A program made the translations under genes and the position numbers. This document shows, piece after piece, positions 41,677 to 51,846 of a DNA stretch of 64,000 nt. The stretch is from NCBI GenBank assembly GCA_042090785.1, contig JBELIP010000012.1, positions 1 through 64,000 of the forward strand, given 5' to 3'. Each line of letters begins with the position of its first letter. Positions within the stretch are counted from its first letter, which is position 1. The stretch is from UBA7434 sp042090785. Lineage in GTDB: Bacteria > Pseudomonadota > Gammaproteobacteria > Pseudomonadales > UBA7434. The notes under the pieces are model-generated. The model was not told the origin of the DNA. It ran no database searches and saw nothing but the letters and a program-made list of their open reading frames with translations.

Positions 41677-44331
41677 ATGCGAGCGATTTTGAAACAACAG
41701 TATCGATACCAAGTACAACACTCAAACAAAGTGCAGCTGCAGCAATCGGCTTTTTGTGTGTGCTTATTTGTTGCCTCATGGCTGGCGATATCGGTGCATG
41801 CAGGTGAGAATGACAGTAACGGCTTTAACTGCCAGCAGCCTAACGTAGCAAGTAAAACCGAATGGGCATGTGATAGCGATAATAAAACAATCGTAAAGCC
41901 CTCGCAGACAACAAAGTCCAGCCCAGTATCTGCAGCGTCAGTATTAACAGAGCCAGTTATTGAAGACGAAGACGATTTTGCCGACGACTCATCCAGCACA
42001 ATAATCAATCACAACACTCCGGCTACTAACATTGACCACCGCGACCTAGCCAGCCAAGATTGGCAAAGCAGCGCCAATATCAACCAACCTTATTGCGGCG
42101 GCGCTTATATCAACCCCATTCCCGCCACCCAACAAACAGACTTACCTCAAGATGAATTGCCCATTGAAGCGAGTGCTGGCCGTACATCTATGCAAGGTTC
42201 ACTCGCGGTGTTTGAAGACAATGTATTAGTTACCCAAGGCAATGTTTCACTGCAAGCCAACAAAGTGACCTATGCCGTAGAAACCGAACAGCTCGAACTT
42301 AACGGTAATGTCGTAGTGCGCACCAGTGCCGCCGCTTTTGGTGGTCGTTCGGCCAGCGTCAACATTGCTAAAAATACCAGCACTATTAACGACGCTAATT
42401 ACCTTGTTCATCAACAACATATTCGCGGCAGCGCCAATAAAATTTCGGCCAAGGCTAACGGCAATATTCAAATTGATAATGGTAGCTACACGCAATGCAG
42501 TCCCAAAAGCCAACTCTGGGCATTAGATGCTGGAAAAATTACACTGAATAAAGAAAGCGGCCAAGGCACAGCGCGGCATGCCAAGTTAACAATTAAAAAT
42601 ATACCTATTGTTTACGTTCCCTATGCACAGTTCCCTATTGGCGAAGCTCGACAATCAGGTCTTTTGTTTCCCAGCTTATCTGATAGCAGTAGCGGCTTTG
42701 ATATAACGTTGCCTTACTATATCAACATTGCTAGCAATATAGACACAACATTAGCGCCACGTTATAACGCAGAACGTGGCTACATTACCGAAGCCGAAGG
42801 CCGCTGGCTAAATCAGTTTGACCAATGGGTAGTCAGTGGCGCCTATATCGATAACGACAAACTATTTTCTCAAGACGACAACCTTAACAATGGTCGGCGT
42901 TGGGTTATTAACATAAAAGAACGGGGACAATTCGCTAAAAACTTTTTTAGCCATATTGATTACACTCGCATTAGCGATAATGATTATCTGCGCGACCTCA
43001 ACACAACGAGCCTTTCTATAAGCCGTAAAACGCACCTCAACCAACGTGCCGCATTTAATTTTTATGGCGATTACTGGCGTGCTGGATTCAATATTCAACA
43101 ATATCAAACACTCAACAATATCAACATTAACAACAGCAACGTCGATATTATAAAGCCATTTGAAAAAGCACCTGAATTTTGGCTTAGCTATGAATCATCG
43201 GCTACACCTTTTCGTATAGGCAGCAATATCCACTTAAGACACACCGACTTCGATCATGACGAATTCGATACCGGTACCAGACATTTCGGCGAAATGAATA
43301 TTAATTACCCCATGCAATGGGGTGGTGTTCGCCTTGCACCATCAATTGGCGTGCAACATTTGGCGTATAATTTAGACAACAGCATTAATGTGTTAGATGA
43401 CACACCCTCAATTACCGCACCGCAGGCACAGATTAAATTCGATATGGTATTTGAAAAAAACCATACCTCACGCCGCACACTAGAACCCGGCATCTTTTAT
43501 ATTTACCGCAATGCCGACCAGCAAGACACGTTGCCATTATTTGACACCAACCTACTCATCATTAATCGTAACCAGCTCACTCGAAACAGTGCCTTTAGCG
43601 GTTATGATCGGCTCGAAGACACACACCAAGCCGCTGTTTATTTAACTCATCGGCATTTTAATACGCGTGGCCAAGAAACACTGGCGGCCACCCTTGGCCA
43701 AATTCATTATTTTCAGGATGCCAGCACCGCCGCCAACCTATTTAACACGCGTAATAATGACAGCGATAGCTCAGCTCTCATAACCGATATCAAGGCCAAA
43801 TTAGGCTTACAGTGGCAAAGCCATATGACCGCATTATGGGATTCCAACGATAACCAGCTAGAAGAAGGCAGTTTTTCGCTACGTTATCGCAATAAGCACA
43901 ATGCCAACAACGCTCAGCGCCCAGCCAGCATTGCCAACCTCAGCTATCATTACCGACAAGCCGACAACCGCTTAAGCCTTTTGCAACAAGATATTGAACA
44001 AGCCGACCTCAGTTTTGTCACACCTTTAAGCCACCGCTGGGCATTCATTGGCCGCTACCAATACGACACCACCCAAGATCGAAGTAACGAATCTTTGGCA
44101 GGAATCGAGTACAATAACTGCTGCATAAAATTACGGGTTATTTATCGAGACGGTCTTGTCTATCGTGGCGCAGGAATAGAAAATGAACGTGACCGCAGTG
44201 TATTCTTACAAATTGAGCTCAAAGGCTTATTTGGCGTAGGAAACACCTTAGAAAATATTCTTGATGAATCAATTCTAGGCTATCGATCACTCTCAACCGG
44301 CAGCCTTGGCAGCCGACATAATTCGTTTTAA
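41677..44331 (+). CDS. lptD: LPS-assembly protein LptD
   Basis: LptD is the outer-membrane barrel that, with LptE, inserts lipopolysaccharide. The 884-residue protein has a signal peptide ending ISVHAG and an LptA-like jellyroll (ASAGRTSMQGSLAVFEDNVLVTQGNVSLQANKVTY and GNVVVRTSAAAFGG). The barrel starts about KNIPIVYVPYAQFPIGEARQSGLLFPS. The conserved late Cys-Cys pair is in YNNCCIKLRVIYRDG, with the N-terminal Cys partners in the first 60 residues. It starts the lptD-surA-pdxA-rsmA-apaG-apaH block. Confidence 0.95.
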   Translation: MRAILKQQYRYQVQHSNKVQLQQSAFCVCLFVASWLAISVHAGENDSNGFNCQQPNVASKTEWACDSDNKTIVKPSQTTKSSPVSAASVLTEPVIEDEDDFADDSSSTIINHNTPATNIDHRDLASQDWQSSANINQPYCGGAYINPIPATQQTDLPQDELPIEASAGRTSMQGSLAVFEDNVLVTQGNVSLQANKVTYAVETEQLELNGNVVVRTSAAAFGGRSASVNIAKNTSTINDANYLVHQQHIRGSANKISAKANGNIQIDNGSYTQCSPKSQLWALDAGKITLNKESGQGTARHAKLTIKNIPIVYVPYAQFPIGEARQSGLLFPSLSDSSSGFDITLPYYINIASNIDTTLAPRYNAERGYITEAEGRWLNQFDQWVVSGAYIDNDKLFSQDDNLNNGRRWVINIKERGQFAKNFFSHIDYTRISDNDYLRDLNTTSLSISRKTHLNQRAAFNFYGDYWRAGFNIQQYQTLNNININNSNVDIIKPFEKAPEFWLSYESSATPFRIGSNIHLRHTDFDHDEFDTGTRHFGEMNINYPMQWGGVRLAPSIGVQHLAYNLDNSINVLDDTPSITAPQAQIKFDMVFEKNHTSRRTLEPGIFYIYRNADQQDTLPLFDTNLLIINRNQLTRNSAFSGYDRLEDTHQAAVYLTHRHFNTRGQETLAATLGQIHYFQDASTAANLFNTRNNDSDSSALITDIKAKLGLQWQSHMTALWDSNDNQLEEGSFSLRYRNKHNANNAQRPASIANLSYHYRQADNRLSLLQQDIEQADLSFVTPLSHRWAFIGRYQYDTTQDRSNESLAGIEYNNCCIKLRVIYRDGLVYRGAGIENERDRSVFLQIELKGLFGVGNTLENILDESILGYRSLSTGSLGSRHNSF

Positions 44332-44399
44332 TTTATTTTAATTCGTTTTGTTTTAGCCGCTTAACCAGCGCAATAAGATTAACAGGATAATATTTTTAT

Positions 44400-45692
44400 A
44401 TGGTAACGCACTTAGTAAAAACGTTAGCAGCATCGGCAATTTTAGCATCGACCTTCACTGTATTTAGCCATACAGCCCATGCAGAGTACCAACTCATCGA
44501 TCGTGTTGTTGCCATCGTAGAAGACGACATTGTGCTTGCCAGTGATCTTAGAGATCAAATAATTAGCATCAAGCAGCGCATCACCTCAAGTGGCGGCAAA
44601 ATGCCTGCCGATGACGTGCTATTTGAGCAGGTACTCGAACGCAGCATTCTTGAGAATTTACAGTTACAACGCGCCGCACAAATCGGCATGCGTATTAGCG
44701 ACCAACAACTCAACGAAGCCATGACAAATATTGCTGCACGCAATAATTTATCGCTAGCCGATTTCAAGGCATCAGTTGAACAACAAGGTGAATCGTATTT
44801 AAACATTCGAGAAAAGATACGCAAAGATTTACTCATTAACGAAGTACAGCGTAGAAGCGTCATTAGAAACATTAACATCAGCGAAAGCGAAGTAGATAAT
44901 TTTTTGCAATCGGAACAAGGCAAACTTTTATTATCGCCCGAGTTTAATATCGACCATATTTTATTATCCATCCCTACAGATGCTGGCGAGCAAACAAAAG
45001 TGTTAGCCAAAGAAAAAGCCACACAACTCCAACAGCTGGCCTTAAAAAACGGTGGCTTTGAAGCCATTCAAGATAAAATTGCAGCCCACAATGCCGAACG
45101 CAGCCCGCTAGGCTGGCGCCGCGCCGAAAACATGCCCAGCCTTTTTAAAGGTGTAATTGACGACATGGCAATCGGTGATGTCAGCGAGCCAATTCTTAGT
45201 GACAGCGGCTATCACGTCATTCACATCAATAACAAACGCGGCGGCGTGGCGGGCAAAACAACAGAAACCAAAGTAAGACATATACTTATTGCACCTAATG
45301 AAATTCGCTCTATGGACGAAGCCAAAATACTGGCCAACGAAGTAAAAACAAAACTCAACGAAGGCGAAGACTTTGTGCAGCTTGCGCGCAAATATTCTGA
45401 CGATCCCGGCTCAGCATTATCTGGCGGCGATCTTGGCTGGACAGAACCCGGCGTGCTCGTGCCCATATTTGAAGAGACAATGAATAATGCCGAAATCGGC
45501 ATAAGCAGCCCAGTATTTGAAAGCCAATTCGGCTGGCATATTCTTGAAGTCAGCGAACGACGAGAAAAAGATTTATCGCAAGAGCGTGCCACCCAGCAAG
45601 CCAGAATGGCTATTGCAGAAACCAAATACGATGACGAGCTCAATAACTGGCTACAAGAGTTACGCGATAACGCATTCGTAGACATAAAGTAG
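44400..45692 (+). CDS. surA: Periplasmic peptidyl-prolyl isomerase and chaperone SurA
   Basis: SurA escorts outer-membrane proteins to the BAM complex. The 430-residue protein has a signal peptide ending SHTAHAE, an N-terminal chaperone domain starting YQLIDRVVAIVEDDIVLASDL, and two parvulin domains. The first contains NIDHILLSIP, the second KVRHILIAPNEIRSMDEAKILA and RKYSDDPGSALSGGDLGWTEPG. It follows lptD by 68 bases on the same strand. Confidence 0.95.
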   Translation: MVTHLVKTLAASAILASTFTVFSHTAHAEYQLIDRVVAIVEDDIVLASDLRDQIISIKQRITSSGGKMPADDVLFEQVLERSILENLQLQRAAQIGMRISDQQLNEAMTNIAARNNLSLADFKASVEQQGESYLNIREKIRKDLLINEVQRRSVIRNINISESEVDNFLQSEQGKLLLSPEFNIDHILLSIPTDAGEQTKVLAKEKATQLQQLALKNGGFEAIQDKIAAHNAERSPLGWRRAENMPSLFKGVIDDMAIGDVSEPILSDSGYHVIHINNKRGGVAGKTTETKVRHILIAPNEIRSMDEAKILANEVKTKLNEGEDFVQLARKYSDDPGSALSGGDLGWTEPGVLVPIFEETMNNAEIGISSPVFESQFGWHILEVSERREKDLSQERATQQARMAIAETKYDDELNNWLQELRDNAFVDIK

Positions 45693-45849
45693 TAGGCATA
45701 AAAAAATAGTAGATATAAAATAATTGCTAATGTCTTTTTACTACCTACTAACAACCAAAGTACCATTTAAGCTAAATAGCATTTTAATGACCTAGACGTT
45801 TAACTAAAAACGCTCGCCTAAAAAACAAAAAACTAGGCACTGACTTAAC

Positions 45850-46893
45850 ATGAAAACAATTTCGCGCATTGCCATAACGCCAGGAGAACCTGCCGGCATT
45901 GGCCCCGACATTCTTGTGCAACTTGCGCAGCATAAACAACGCGCACAAATAGTTGCTATCGCCGACCCTAAACTATTACTGGATCGCGCAAAACGTCTTA
46001 AGCTGCCACTGTCCATTATTCCTTTTAATGCCAACGCGCCCGCTCAATGCGCCAATGCAGGACAACTTTATGTTGAAGCCATTGAGCTCGCAGCAATACC
46101 AGAACCCGGTATTGCCAGTAGCGTTTCAGGCAAGTACGTTTTAAAAACTTTAGATACCGCTATTACTCATTGCAAAAATAACGTACTAGATGCACTCGTC
46201 ACGGGCCCAATTAATAAATATTTAATTAATCAGTATTTATCTAACCATAAAAATACTGATATTTTATTTAGCGGCCACACGGAATATTTAGCCGAGCAAA
46301 CACAAACACCTCGCGTAGTTATGATGCTTGCAACGGCTAACAGTGATTCATCACTGCTCAAGCAGCCATTAAGAGTAGCGCTTGCCACTACGCACTTACC
46401 ACTACGCAATGTTGCCGACGCTATTCAACCCGCAATGCTAGAACAAACATTGCGTATTTTGCATAACAATTTAGTCTCACACTTTGGTATTAGCCAGCCC
46501 AATATTTTAGTCTGTGGGCTTAACCCACATGCCGGCGAACAAGGCGACCTAGGTGACGAAGAAATTAATATTATTGAACCCTGTCTTGCCAAGCTGCGCA
46601 GCCAAGGCATGCGACTATCCCAAGCCCTACCGGCAGACACATTATTTACAGCAAAATATTTAGACACAGCCGATGCTGTTTTAGCCATGTATCACGATCA
46701 AGGTTTACCCGTACTTAAATCGCATTGCTTTGGACAAGCCGTCAATATAACGCTAGGACTGCCCTTTATTAGAACCTCGGTAGACCATGGCACTGCTTTT
46801 GATCTTGCCGGCACAGGCAAAGCTAACATAAGCAGTTTAGAAACCGCCCTCTCAATGGCCATTGATTTATCCCAGCAGGCGAGTACCCAGTGA
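45850..46893 (+). CDS. pdxA: 4-hydroxythreonine-4-phosphate dehydrogenase
   Basis: PdxA oxidises 4-phosphohydroxy-L-threonine in pyridoxal phosphate synthesis. The first residues ISRIAITPGEPAGIGPDILVQ, the ALVTGPINKYLIN substrate segment, and the metal-ligand region ADAVLAMYHDQGLPVLKSHCFG followed by FIRTSVDHGTAFDLAGTGKA are all present. The length of 347 residues is slightly above usual. Its stop overlaps the rsmA start by four bases (GTGA). Confidence 0.95.
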   Translation: MKTISRIAITPGEPAGIGPDILVQLAQHKQRAQIVAIADPKLLLDRAKRLKLPLSIIPFNANAPAQCANAGQLYVEAIELAAIPEPGIASSVSGKYVLKTLDTAITHCKNNVLDALVTGPINKYLINQYLSNHKNTDILFSGHTEYLAEQTQTPRVVMMLATANSDSSLLKQPLRVALATTHLPLRNVADAIQPAMLEQTLRILHNNLVSHFGISQPNILVCGLNPHAGEQGDLGDEEINIIEPCLAKLRSQGMRLSQALPADTLFTAKYLDTADAVLAMYHDQGLPVLKSHCFGQAVNITLGLPFIRTSVDHGTAFDLAGTGKANISSLETALSMAIDLSQQASTQ

Positions 46894-47759
46894 CTTATTC
46901 CAACACCAACGTTGAATCGAATTCTGACTATAAGCCTACATCGCATACAGCTCGCAAACGTTTTGGTCAAAATTTTTTACAAGATGCGTCGGTGATTGAT
47001 AATATTTTATGCGCCATTGGCCCAGCCAGTGGTGACCAGCTGGTTGAAATTGGCCCAGGCCAAGCCGCACTCACCAAACCGCTTATTGAGCAGCTCGCAA
47101 ATAACTGCGCATTAACATTATTAGAAATCGATAGAGACTTAGCGGCACAATTAAAGATTCAATTTGGCAGTGACGAGCGCGTTAGCATTCATTTAGGTGA
47201 CGCCTTAGATTTTGACTTTACTGCACTCCACCAGCAAGCCGAAAAACCCTTACGCGTGTTTGGCAACCTACCCTACAATATTTCTACGCCATTAATTTTT
47301 CATTTACTGCAGCAAGCAACCGCAGAGTCGTCTTCTAATATAATAAGCGACATGCACTTTATGCTGCAGCGCGAAGTTATTGACCGAATGGCAGCGCCGC
47401 CTGGCAATAAAACTTATGGCCGCTTAAGCATCATGACGCAATACTACTGTCAGGTAGAACCATTATTTGATGTGCCGCCCGAAGCGTTTTCGCCCAAGCC
47501 AAAAGTCATGTCAGCTATTGTGCGCTTGCTTCCTTATAAAGAGTTACCTCTCAAGGCAGAGCAACCACAAATACTCGACAAAATCGTACGCGCTGCGTTT
47601 GCACAAAGACGCAAAACACTGCGTAATGGTTTAAAAGGATTAATAAGTGCCGCAGAACTCGAAGCGATTAATATTGACCCAAGTGCAAGAGCCGAAACAC
47701 TGGATATTGCCACTTTCGTCAATATCTCAAATACACTAACAGCAAAAACAACCTCATAA
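46890..47759 (+). CDS. rsmA: 16S rRNA (adenine1518/1519-N6)-dimethyltransferase RsmA
   Basis: RsmA (KsgA) dimethylates two adenines near the 3' end of 16S rRNA. The protein has ARKRFGQNFLQDASVIDNIL, the SAM motif LVEIGPGQAALTKPL and the catalytic FGNLPYNISTPLIFHLL. The end RRKTLRNGLKGL fits the family. The start is GTG at 46890, inside the pdxA stop region, and about 290 residues agree with known lengths. Confidence 0.95.
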   Translation: MTYSNTNVESNSDYKPTSHTARKRFGQNFLQDASVIDNILCAIGPASGDQLVEIGPGQAALTKPLIEQLANNCALTLLEIDRDLAAQLKIQFGSDERVSIHLGDALDFDFTALHQQAEKPLRVFGNLPYNISTPLIFHLLQQATAESSSNIISDMHFMLQREVIDRMAAPPGNKTYGRLSIMTQYYCQVEPLFDVPPEAFSPKPKVMSAIVRLLPYKELPLKAEQPQILDKIVRAAFAQRRKTLRNGLKGLISAAELEAINIDPSARAETLDIATFVNISNTLTAKTTS

Positions 47760-47816
47760 AAAATCTATCCTGCAGCAAGCGGGACAACTCACATTGATTG
47801 CGGCATAATATTGCTT

Positions 47817-48209
47817 ATGAATTCAGAACAAATAGTATTACAAGAAAGCATTGAGGTTAGCGTTAGTCCGCAATACCTTCCCGAGCAATCCAACGAATCG
47901 GTGGCGGAATATACCTTTGCCTATACGGTTGAAATTACCAACCATGGCGATGAAACCGTGCAACTGTTAGCCCGTCATTGGATTATCACCGATGGCAATA
48001 ACAGTATTCGAGAAATAGAAGGCGAAGGCGTTGTCGGTAAGCAACCGTATATTAAACCCGGAGAGCGCTACCAATACAGCAGCGGCGCCATTCTCTCTAC
48101 CAAAACCGGCACAATGGAAGGTAGCTATAAAATGTGTTCCGAAACCGGCCTGCCTTTTGATGCCATTATTAAACCGTTTGGGTTAATCCATCCAAACTCA
48201 TTACAATAA
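47817..48209 (+). CDS. apaG: ApaG (CO2+/MG2+ efflux-associated, fibronectin-like fold)
   Basis: A 130-residue single-domain beta-sandwich protein. The core YTFAYTVEITNHGDETVQLLARHWIITDGNNSIREIEGEGVVGKQPYIKPGERYQYSSGA is the ApaG/F-box-type domain (in pieces: ITNHGDETVQLLARHWIITD, EGEGVVGKQP, PGERYQYSSG). Its molecular role is unclear. The ATG at 47817 is preferred over a TTG six bases earlier. It lies between rsmA and apaH, the conserved order. Confidence 0.93.
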   Translation: MNSEQIVLQESIEVSVSPQYLPEQSNESVAEYTFAYTVEITNHGDETVQLLARHWIITDGNNSIREIEGEGVVGKQPYIKPGERYQYSSGAILSTKTGTMEGSYKMCSETGLPFDAIIKPFGLIHPNSLQ

Positions 48210-48263
48210 AGCCCAGCCCCTTAAACCAATGGCTTACATAATTAATATGGCGCCTAATCAACC

Positions 48264-49076
48264 ATGACTCAATATGCCGTAGGTGATATTCAAGGTTGCT
48301 ATCGCGAACTAATGGACTGCCTAGAACAGGTAGCCTTTAACCCCGCTAACGACTGCCTATGGGTTGCCGGCGACATGGTGAATCGCGGACCCGATTCGCT
48401 TGCCACTCTGCAATTTTTATATCAACACCGTAACAGCGTTCGTTGCGTACTCGGCAATCATGATTTACATCTGCTCGCCATTTACTTTGGCCACCGCCAA
48501 GCTAAACCGTCAGATACCGCAGTGGATATATTAGATGCCGATAATAGCGAAGAACTCATCACTTGGTTAAGACAGCAGCCGCTATGCCTTCACGACGAAA
48601 AAATGAATTACACCATGGCGCATGCAGGTATTGCTCCGCAATGGTCATTAACGCAAGCCCTTAACTATTCCGCCGAAGTAGAAGCCGTTTTAAAAACCGA
48701 AGCTATACATCCTTTTTTAAAAAACATGTACGGCAACACCCCCGACTTATGGCATGATGATTTAACGGGCGCTGATAGACTCCGCTGCATTACCAATTAT
48801 TTTACCCGCATGCGTATTTGTAATAGCGATGGCAAACTGGAGTTTAGCTACACGGGTGGCACCAAGCATATACCTGACGGATATCAGCCTTGGTTTAAAC
48901 AAGCCAATAGACAAACCCAGCAACAACGTATTATTTTTGGTCACTGGGCCGCACTGAATGGACATATTAATCATAAAAATTTATTCGGCCTTGATACTGG
49001 TTGCGTATGGGGCCAAACGTTAACGTTAATGCAATTAGACAACCACCACATAACTACAGCCAAAGCTAGCCGCTGA
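48264..49076 (+). CDS. apaH: Symmetrical bis(5'-nucleosyl)-tetraphosphatase ApaH
   Basis: ApaH hydrolyses Ap4A to two ADP and also removes Np4 caps from RNA. The phosphoesterase metal motifs are YAVGDIQGCYRE, WVAGDMVNRGPDSL, VLGNHDLHLLA and TMAHAGIAPQW. The late segment IFGHWAALNG and GLDTGCVWGQTLT are also standard. The length is 270 residues. It follows apaG by 54 bases and precedes cca. Confidence 0.95.
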   Translation: MTQYAVGDIQGCYRELMDCLEQVAFNPANDCLWVAGDMVNRGPDSLATLQFLYQHRNSVRCVLGNHDLHLLAIYFGHRQAKPSDTAVDILDADNSEELITWLRQQPLCLHDEKMNYTMAHAGIAPQWSLTQALNYSAEVEAVLKTEAIHPFLKNMYGNTPDLWHDDLTGADRLRCITNYFTRMRICNSDGKLEFSYTGGTKHIPDGYQPWFKQANRQTQQQRIIFGHWAALNGHINHKNLFGLDTGCVWGQTLTLMQLDNHHITTAKASR

Positions 49077-49089
49077 ATATGAACAACCA

Positions 49090-50337
49090 ATGAAAAACAA
49101 CAGCAACTCACAGACAATAAAAACCTTCTTAGTTGGCGGCGCTGTTCGCGACCAACTGTTAGGCATTAAAGTCATTGAACGTGACTGGGTCGTCGTGGGC
49201 GCAACGGTCGAAGACATGCTTGAGCAAGCGTTTCAACAAGTCGGCAAAGACTTCCCCGTTTTTTTACACCCACAAACCAAAGAAGAACATGCCCTAGCCC
49301 GCACCGAAAGAAAAGACGGTAGCGGACATACAGGGTTTCAAGTTTATGCCAGCCCCGATGTCACCCTCGAGCAAGATCTTTTACGACGCGACTTAACCAT
49401 TAATGCCATTGCTAAAGATGAGAGCGGTCGCTTAATAGACCCTTACAACGGACTGGCCGATATTAATAATCGCTTCCTCCGACATGTATCTAACGCATTT
49501 ATCGAAGATCCATTACGTGTATTACGGGTTGCCAGATTTCATGCCAAGCTATTACATTTAGGCTTTAGCATTGCTGATGAAACACTCGCACTCATGAAAG
49601 CGATAAGCCACTCAGGCGAATTAAAAACGTTATCGCCCGAACGCATATGGCAGGAATTCAGTAAAGGTTTAAACGAAACATCACCACAAGCGTTTATTCA
49701 AACGCTTTATCAATGTGACGCATTAGAGCAGCTACTGCCCGAGCTGAACCGCTGCTTTCACAACAGCGATAATATGCTCGATGTATCAAGCAATATCGGT
49801 AAGCGAACGCTGGCAGCCTTAGAATACGCCGCCAAGCAAAACTATTCAGGCGAAGTACGATGGGCCATTGTATTACACGCCACTGACAGTAACAGCCGGC
49901 CCAAAAACATTATCGCTAAAGTCCTGCGCAACAAAAATAATGACGACAACACTATTCATATTATTAGTAAGCGCTTAAGAGTACCCAATGACTATAGCGG
50001 CCTCGCCAACCTTGTTGCCTACTATATTGATTTTGCAATTCATGCCAAAGCAGCCAAGCCTGATATTATTATTTTGCTATTAGATGTTTGCGATGCATGG
50101 CGACGACCCGACCGCTTTGAAGGGTTTTTACAAACCTGCGAAGCTTTAATCTCTACCAGCCCAGAACGCTCACACCAAAATTTAGGTTCTATCGCTTTTT
50201 TAAGAATGGCCTATGAGCTTTGCAAAAGCATTAACGCCAAGGAGTTTGTTGCCGCAGGTATTAGCGGCGAAGCCATTGGCGAGTCTGTGCGCAATGCAAG
50301 AAAAGTATGTGTTGCCGAATTAAAACAACAGTTTTAA
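49090..50337 (+). CDS. cca: CCA tRNA nucleotidyltransferase with altered catalytic motifs
   Basis: Cca adds or repairs the 3' CCA of tRNA. The GGAVRDQLLG motif, DFPVFLHPQTKEEHALARTERK, DLLRRDLTINAIAKDE and EDPLRVLRVARF match the gammaproteobacterial enzyme closely. Two features are odd. The metal motif, normally DxD as in E. coli DRDW, reads ERDW (Glu30, Asp32). The HD phosphohydrolase signature near residue 260 (E. coli CHDLGKG) is replaced by LHATDSN. The enzyme is 415 residues, so it keeps full length with a probably inactive HD domain. It starts 13 bases after apaH. Confidence 0.88.
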   Translation: MKNNSNSQTIKTFLVGGAVRDQLLGIKVIERDWVVVGATVEDMLEQAFQQVGKDFPVFLHPQTKEEHALARTERKDGSGHTGFQVYASPDVTLEQDLLRRDLTINAIAKDESGRLIDPYNGLADINNRFLRHVSNAFIEDPLRVLRVARFHAKLLHLGFSIADETLALMKAISHSGELKTLSPERIWQEFSKGLNETSPQAFIQTLYQCDALEQLLPELNRCFHNSDNMLDVSSNIGKRTLAALEYAAKQNYSGEVRWAIVLHATDSNSRPKNIIAKVLRNKNNDDNTIHIISKRLRVPNDYSGLANLVAYYIDFAIHAKAAKPDIIILLLDVCDAWRRPDRFEGFLQTCEALISTSPERSHQNLGSIAFLRMAYELCKSINAKEFVAAGISGEAIGESVRNARKVCVAELKQQF

Positions 50338-50345
50338 TACTGCCG

Positions 50346-50705
50346 TTATTCCTGACGACTTAAAGAACTGGTTATGCCTGCACAAGCCGCTGCTGGAATC
50401 GCTTGAGGCTTACGCAAAGTGATGGTTATTTCGCTAATACGCTCATGACTATCGAGCAAATGCTTTAACAAAGACTCCAGCAAGGTTTCAATTAACAAGC
50501 AGCTTTGTGCTTGAGTGAAATCAATAACTTGTTGCGCAACCGCCGCATAATCTACTGTCGCATCAATATTATCGCCATCGGCCGCACCATTAATATCCAC
50601 TTGCATATCAATATCAAAATGTAGCGTCTGCTTAACATGCTTTTCCCACTCGCATAAACCAATAACTGTATCTACTTTTAAATCTTCAATAAAAACCGTT
50701 GCCAT
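50346..50705 (-). CDS. folB: Dihydroneopterin aldolase
   Basis: FolB converts dihydroneopterin to 6-hydroxymethyl-dihydropterin in folate synthesis. The 119-residue protein starts VFIEDLKVDTVIGLCEWEKHVKQTL, and CLLIETLLESLLKHLL and ISEITITLRKPQAIPAA complete the family pattern. It converges on cca (eight bases apart) and is 48 bases downstream of tsaD, on the same strand. Confidence 0.93.
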   Translation of the reverse strand: MATVFIEDLKVDTVIGLCEWEKHVKQTLHFDIDMQVDINGAADGDNIDATVDYAAVAQQVIDFTQAQSCLLIETLLESLLKHLLDSHERISEITITLRKPQAIPAAACAGITSSLSRQE

Positions 50706-50753
50706 ATCACACCTAATTTAATCTTTTTTATTTCATGTTTTGCTTTTTATTCT

Positions 50754-51812
50754 TTAAGCTAACTTTTCTAATTCTTCAAGCGGCCAGCGCGGTTTAACGT
50801 TTACTGCTAACGGCTCAATATGTCCCGCTTGCAAACGTAGCGCCCCCGCCAAGGCAATCATTGCACCATTGTCAGTACAATACTCTGGTCTTGCATAATA
50901 CACTTCCGAGCGTTGTGCCGCTGTCATGGCTTCTAACGATTCGCGCAAGCGCTGGTTAGCACTCACACCACCAGCAATAATTAAACGTTTTAAACCTGTC
51001 TGTTTTAAAGCACGCTTACATTTTATTGTTAAGGTACTCACTACCGCCTCTTCAAACGCTCGCGCAATATCGGCTTGCGTTTGCTCGTCTAGTATTTTGT
51101 CGTCGAGTGCTTCTTTATTTAATAACTGCTCTTGCTGACACTTTGCAATAGTATTTTTAGTAAACGTTTTTAAGCCACTAAAACTAAAATCCAAACCCGG
51201 CCTGTTAACCATAGGTCTTGGAAAATCAAAACGCCCTTCAATACCTTGCTGCGCTAAACGCGCAATTTGCGGACCACCAGGATAAGGCAAGCCCAACATC
51301 TTTGCCGCCTTATCAAAAGCTTCACCTGCCGCATCATCTAGCGATTCACCTAACAGCGTGTAATCACCTAACTGTTTTACTTCAACTAACTGTGTGTGAC
51401 CGCCAGAAACTAATAACGCAACAAATGGAAAAGCCGGTGGTTTATCTTCTAACATGGGCGCTAGTAAATGGCCTTCCATATGATGCACACCAACAGCCGG
51501 TACATTCCACGCCATGGCGAGCGAACGACCAAGAGAAGCCCCCACTAATAACGCGCCAATTAAACCGGGGCCTGCCGTGTAAGCAATACCATCAATCGCA
51601 TCTTTATTAACGCCTGCATCAGCCATTAATTGACGAATCATAGGCAAGGTTTTACGAATATGATCACGCGAAGCTAGCTCAGGTACCACGCCACCAAATT
51701 CTACGTGTAAATCAATTTGGCTGTGCAGTGCATCGGCCAACAAACCACGTTCAGTGTCATACAACGCAATGCCTGTTTCATCACAAGACGTTTCAATACC
51801 TAACACTAACAT
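50754..51812 (-). CDS. tsaD: tRNA N6-adenosine threonylcarbamoyltransferase TsaD
   Basis: TsaD transfers threonylcarbamoyl to A37 of ANN-decoding tRNAs with TsaB and TsaE. The start LVLGIETSCDETGIALYD, the metal motif GVHHMEGHLLAPML (two His), FVALLVSGGHTQLVEV and GGVSANQRLRESLE are standard. The length is 352 residues. In related genomes tsaD is divergent from rpsU; here one lipoprotein gene lies between them. Confidence 0.96.
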   Translation of the reverse strand: MLVLGIETSCDETGIALYDTERGLLADALHSQIDLHVEFGGVVPELASRDHIRKTLPMIRQLMADAGVNKDAIDGIAYTAGPGLIGALLVGASLGRSLAMAWNVPAVGVHHMEGHLLAPMLEDKPPAFPFVALLVSGGHTQLVEVKQLGDYTLLGESLDDAAGEAFDKAAKMLGLPYPGGPQIARLAQQGIEGRFDFPRPMVNRPGLDFSFSGLKTFTKNTIAKCQQEQLLNKEALDDKILDEQTQADIARAFEEAVVSTLTIKCKRALKQTGLKRLIIAGGVSANQRLRESLEAMTAAQRSEVYYARPEYCTDNGAMIALAGALRLQAGHIEPLAVNVKPRWPLEELEKLA

Positions 51813-51846
51813 TTAGCTGCACTGCCTTTTTTAATGAAAGCTGACA

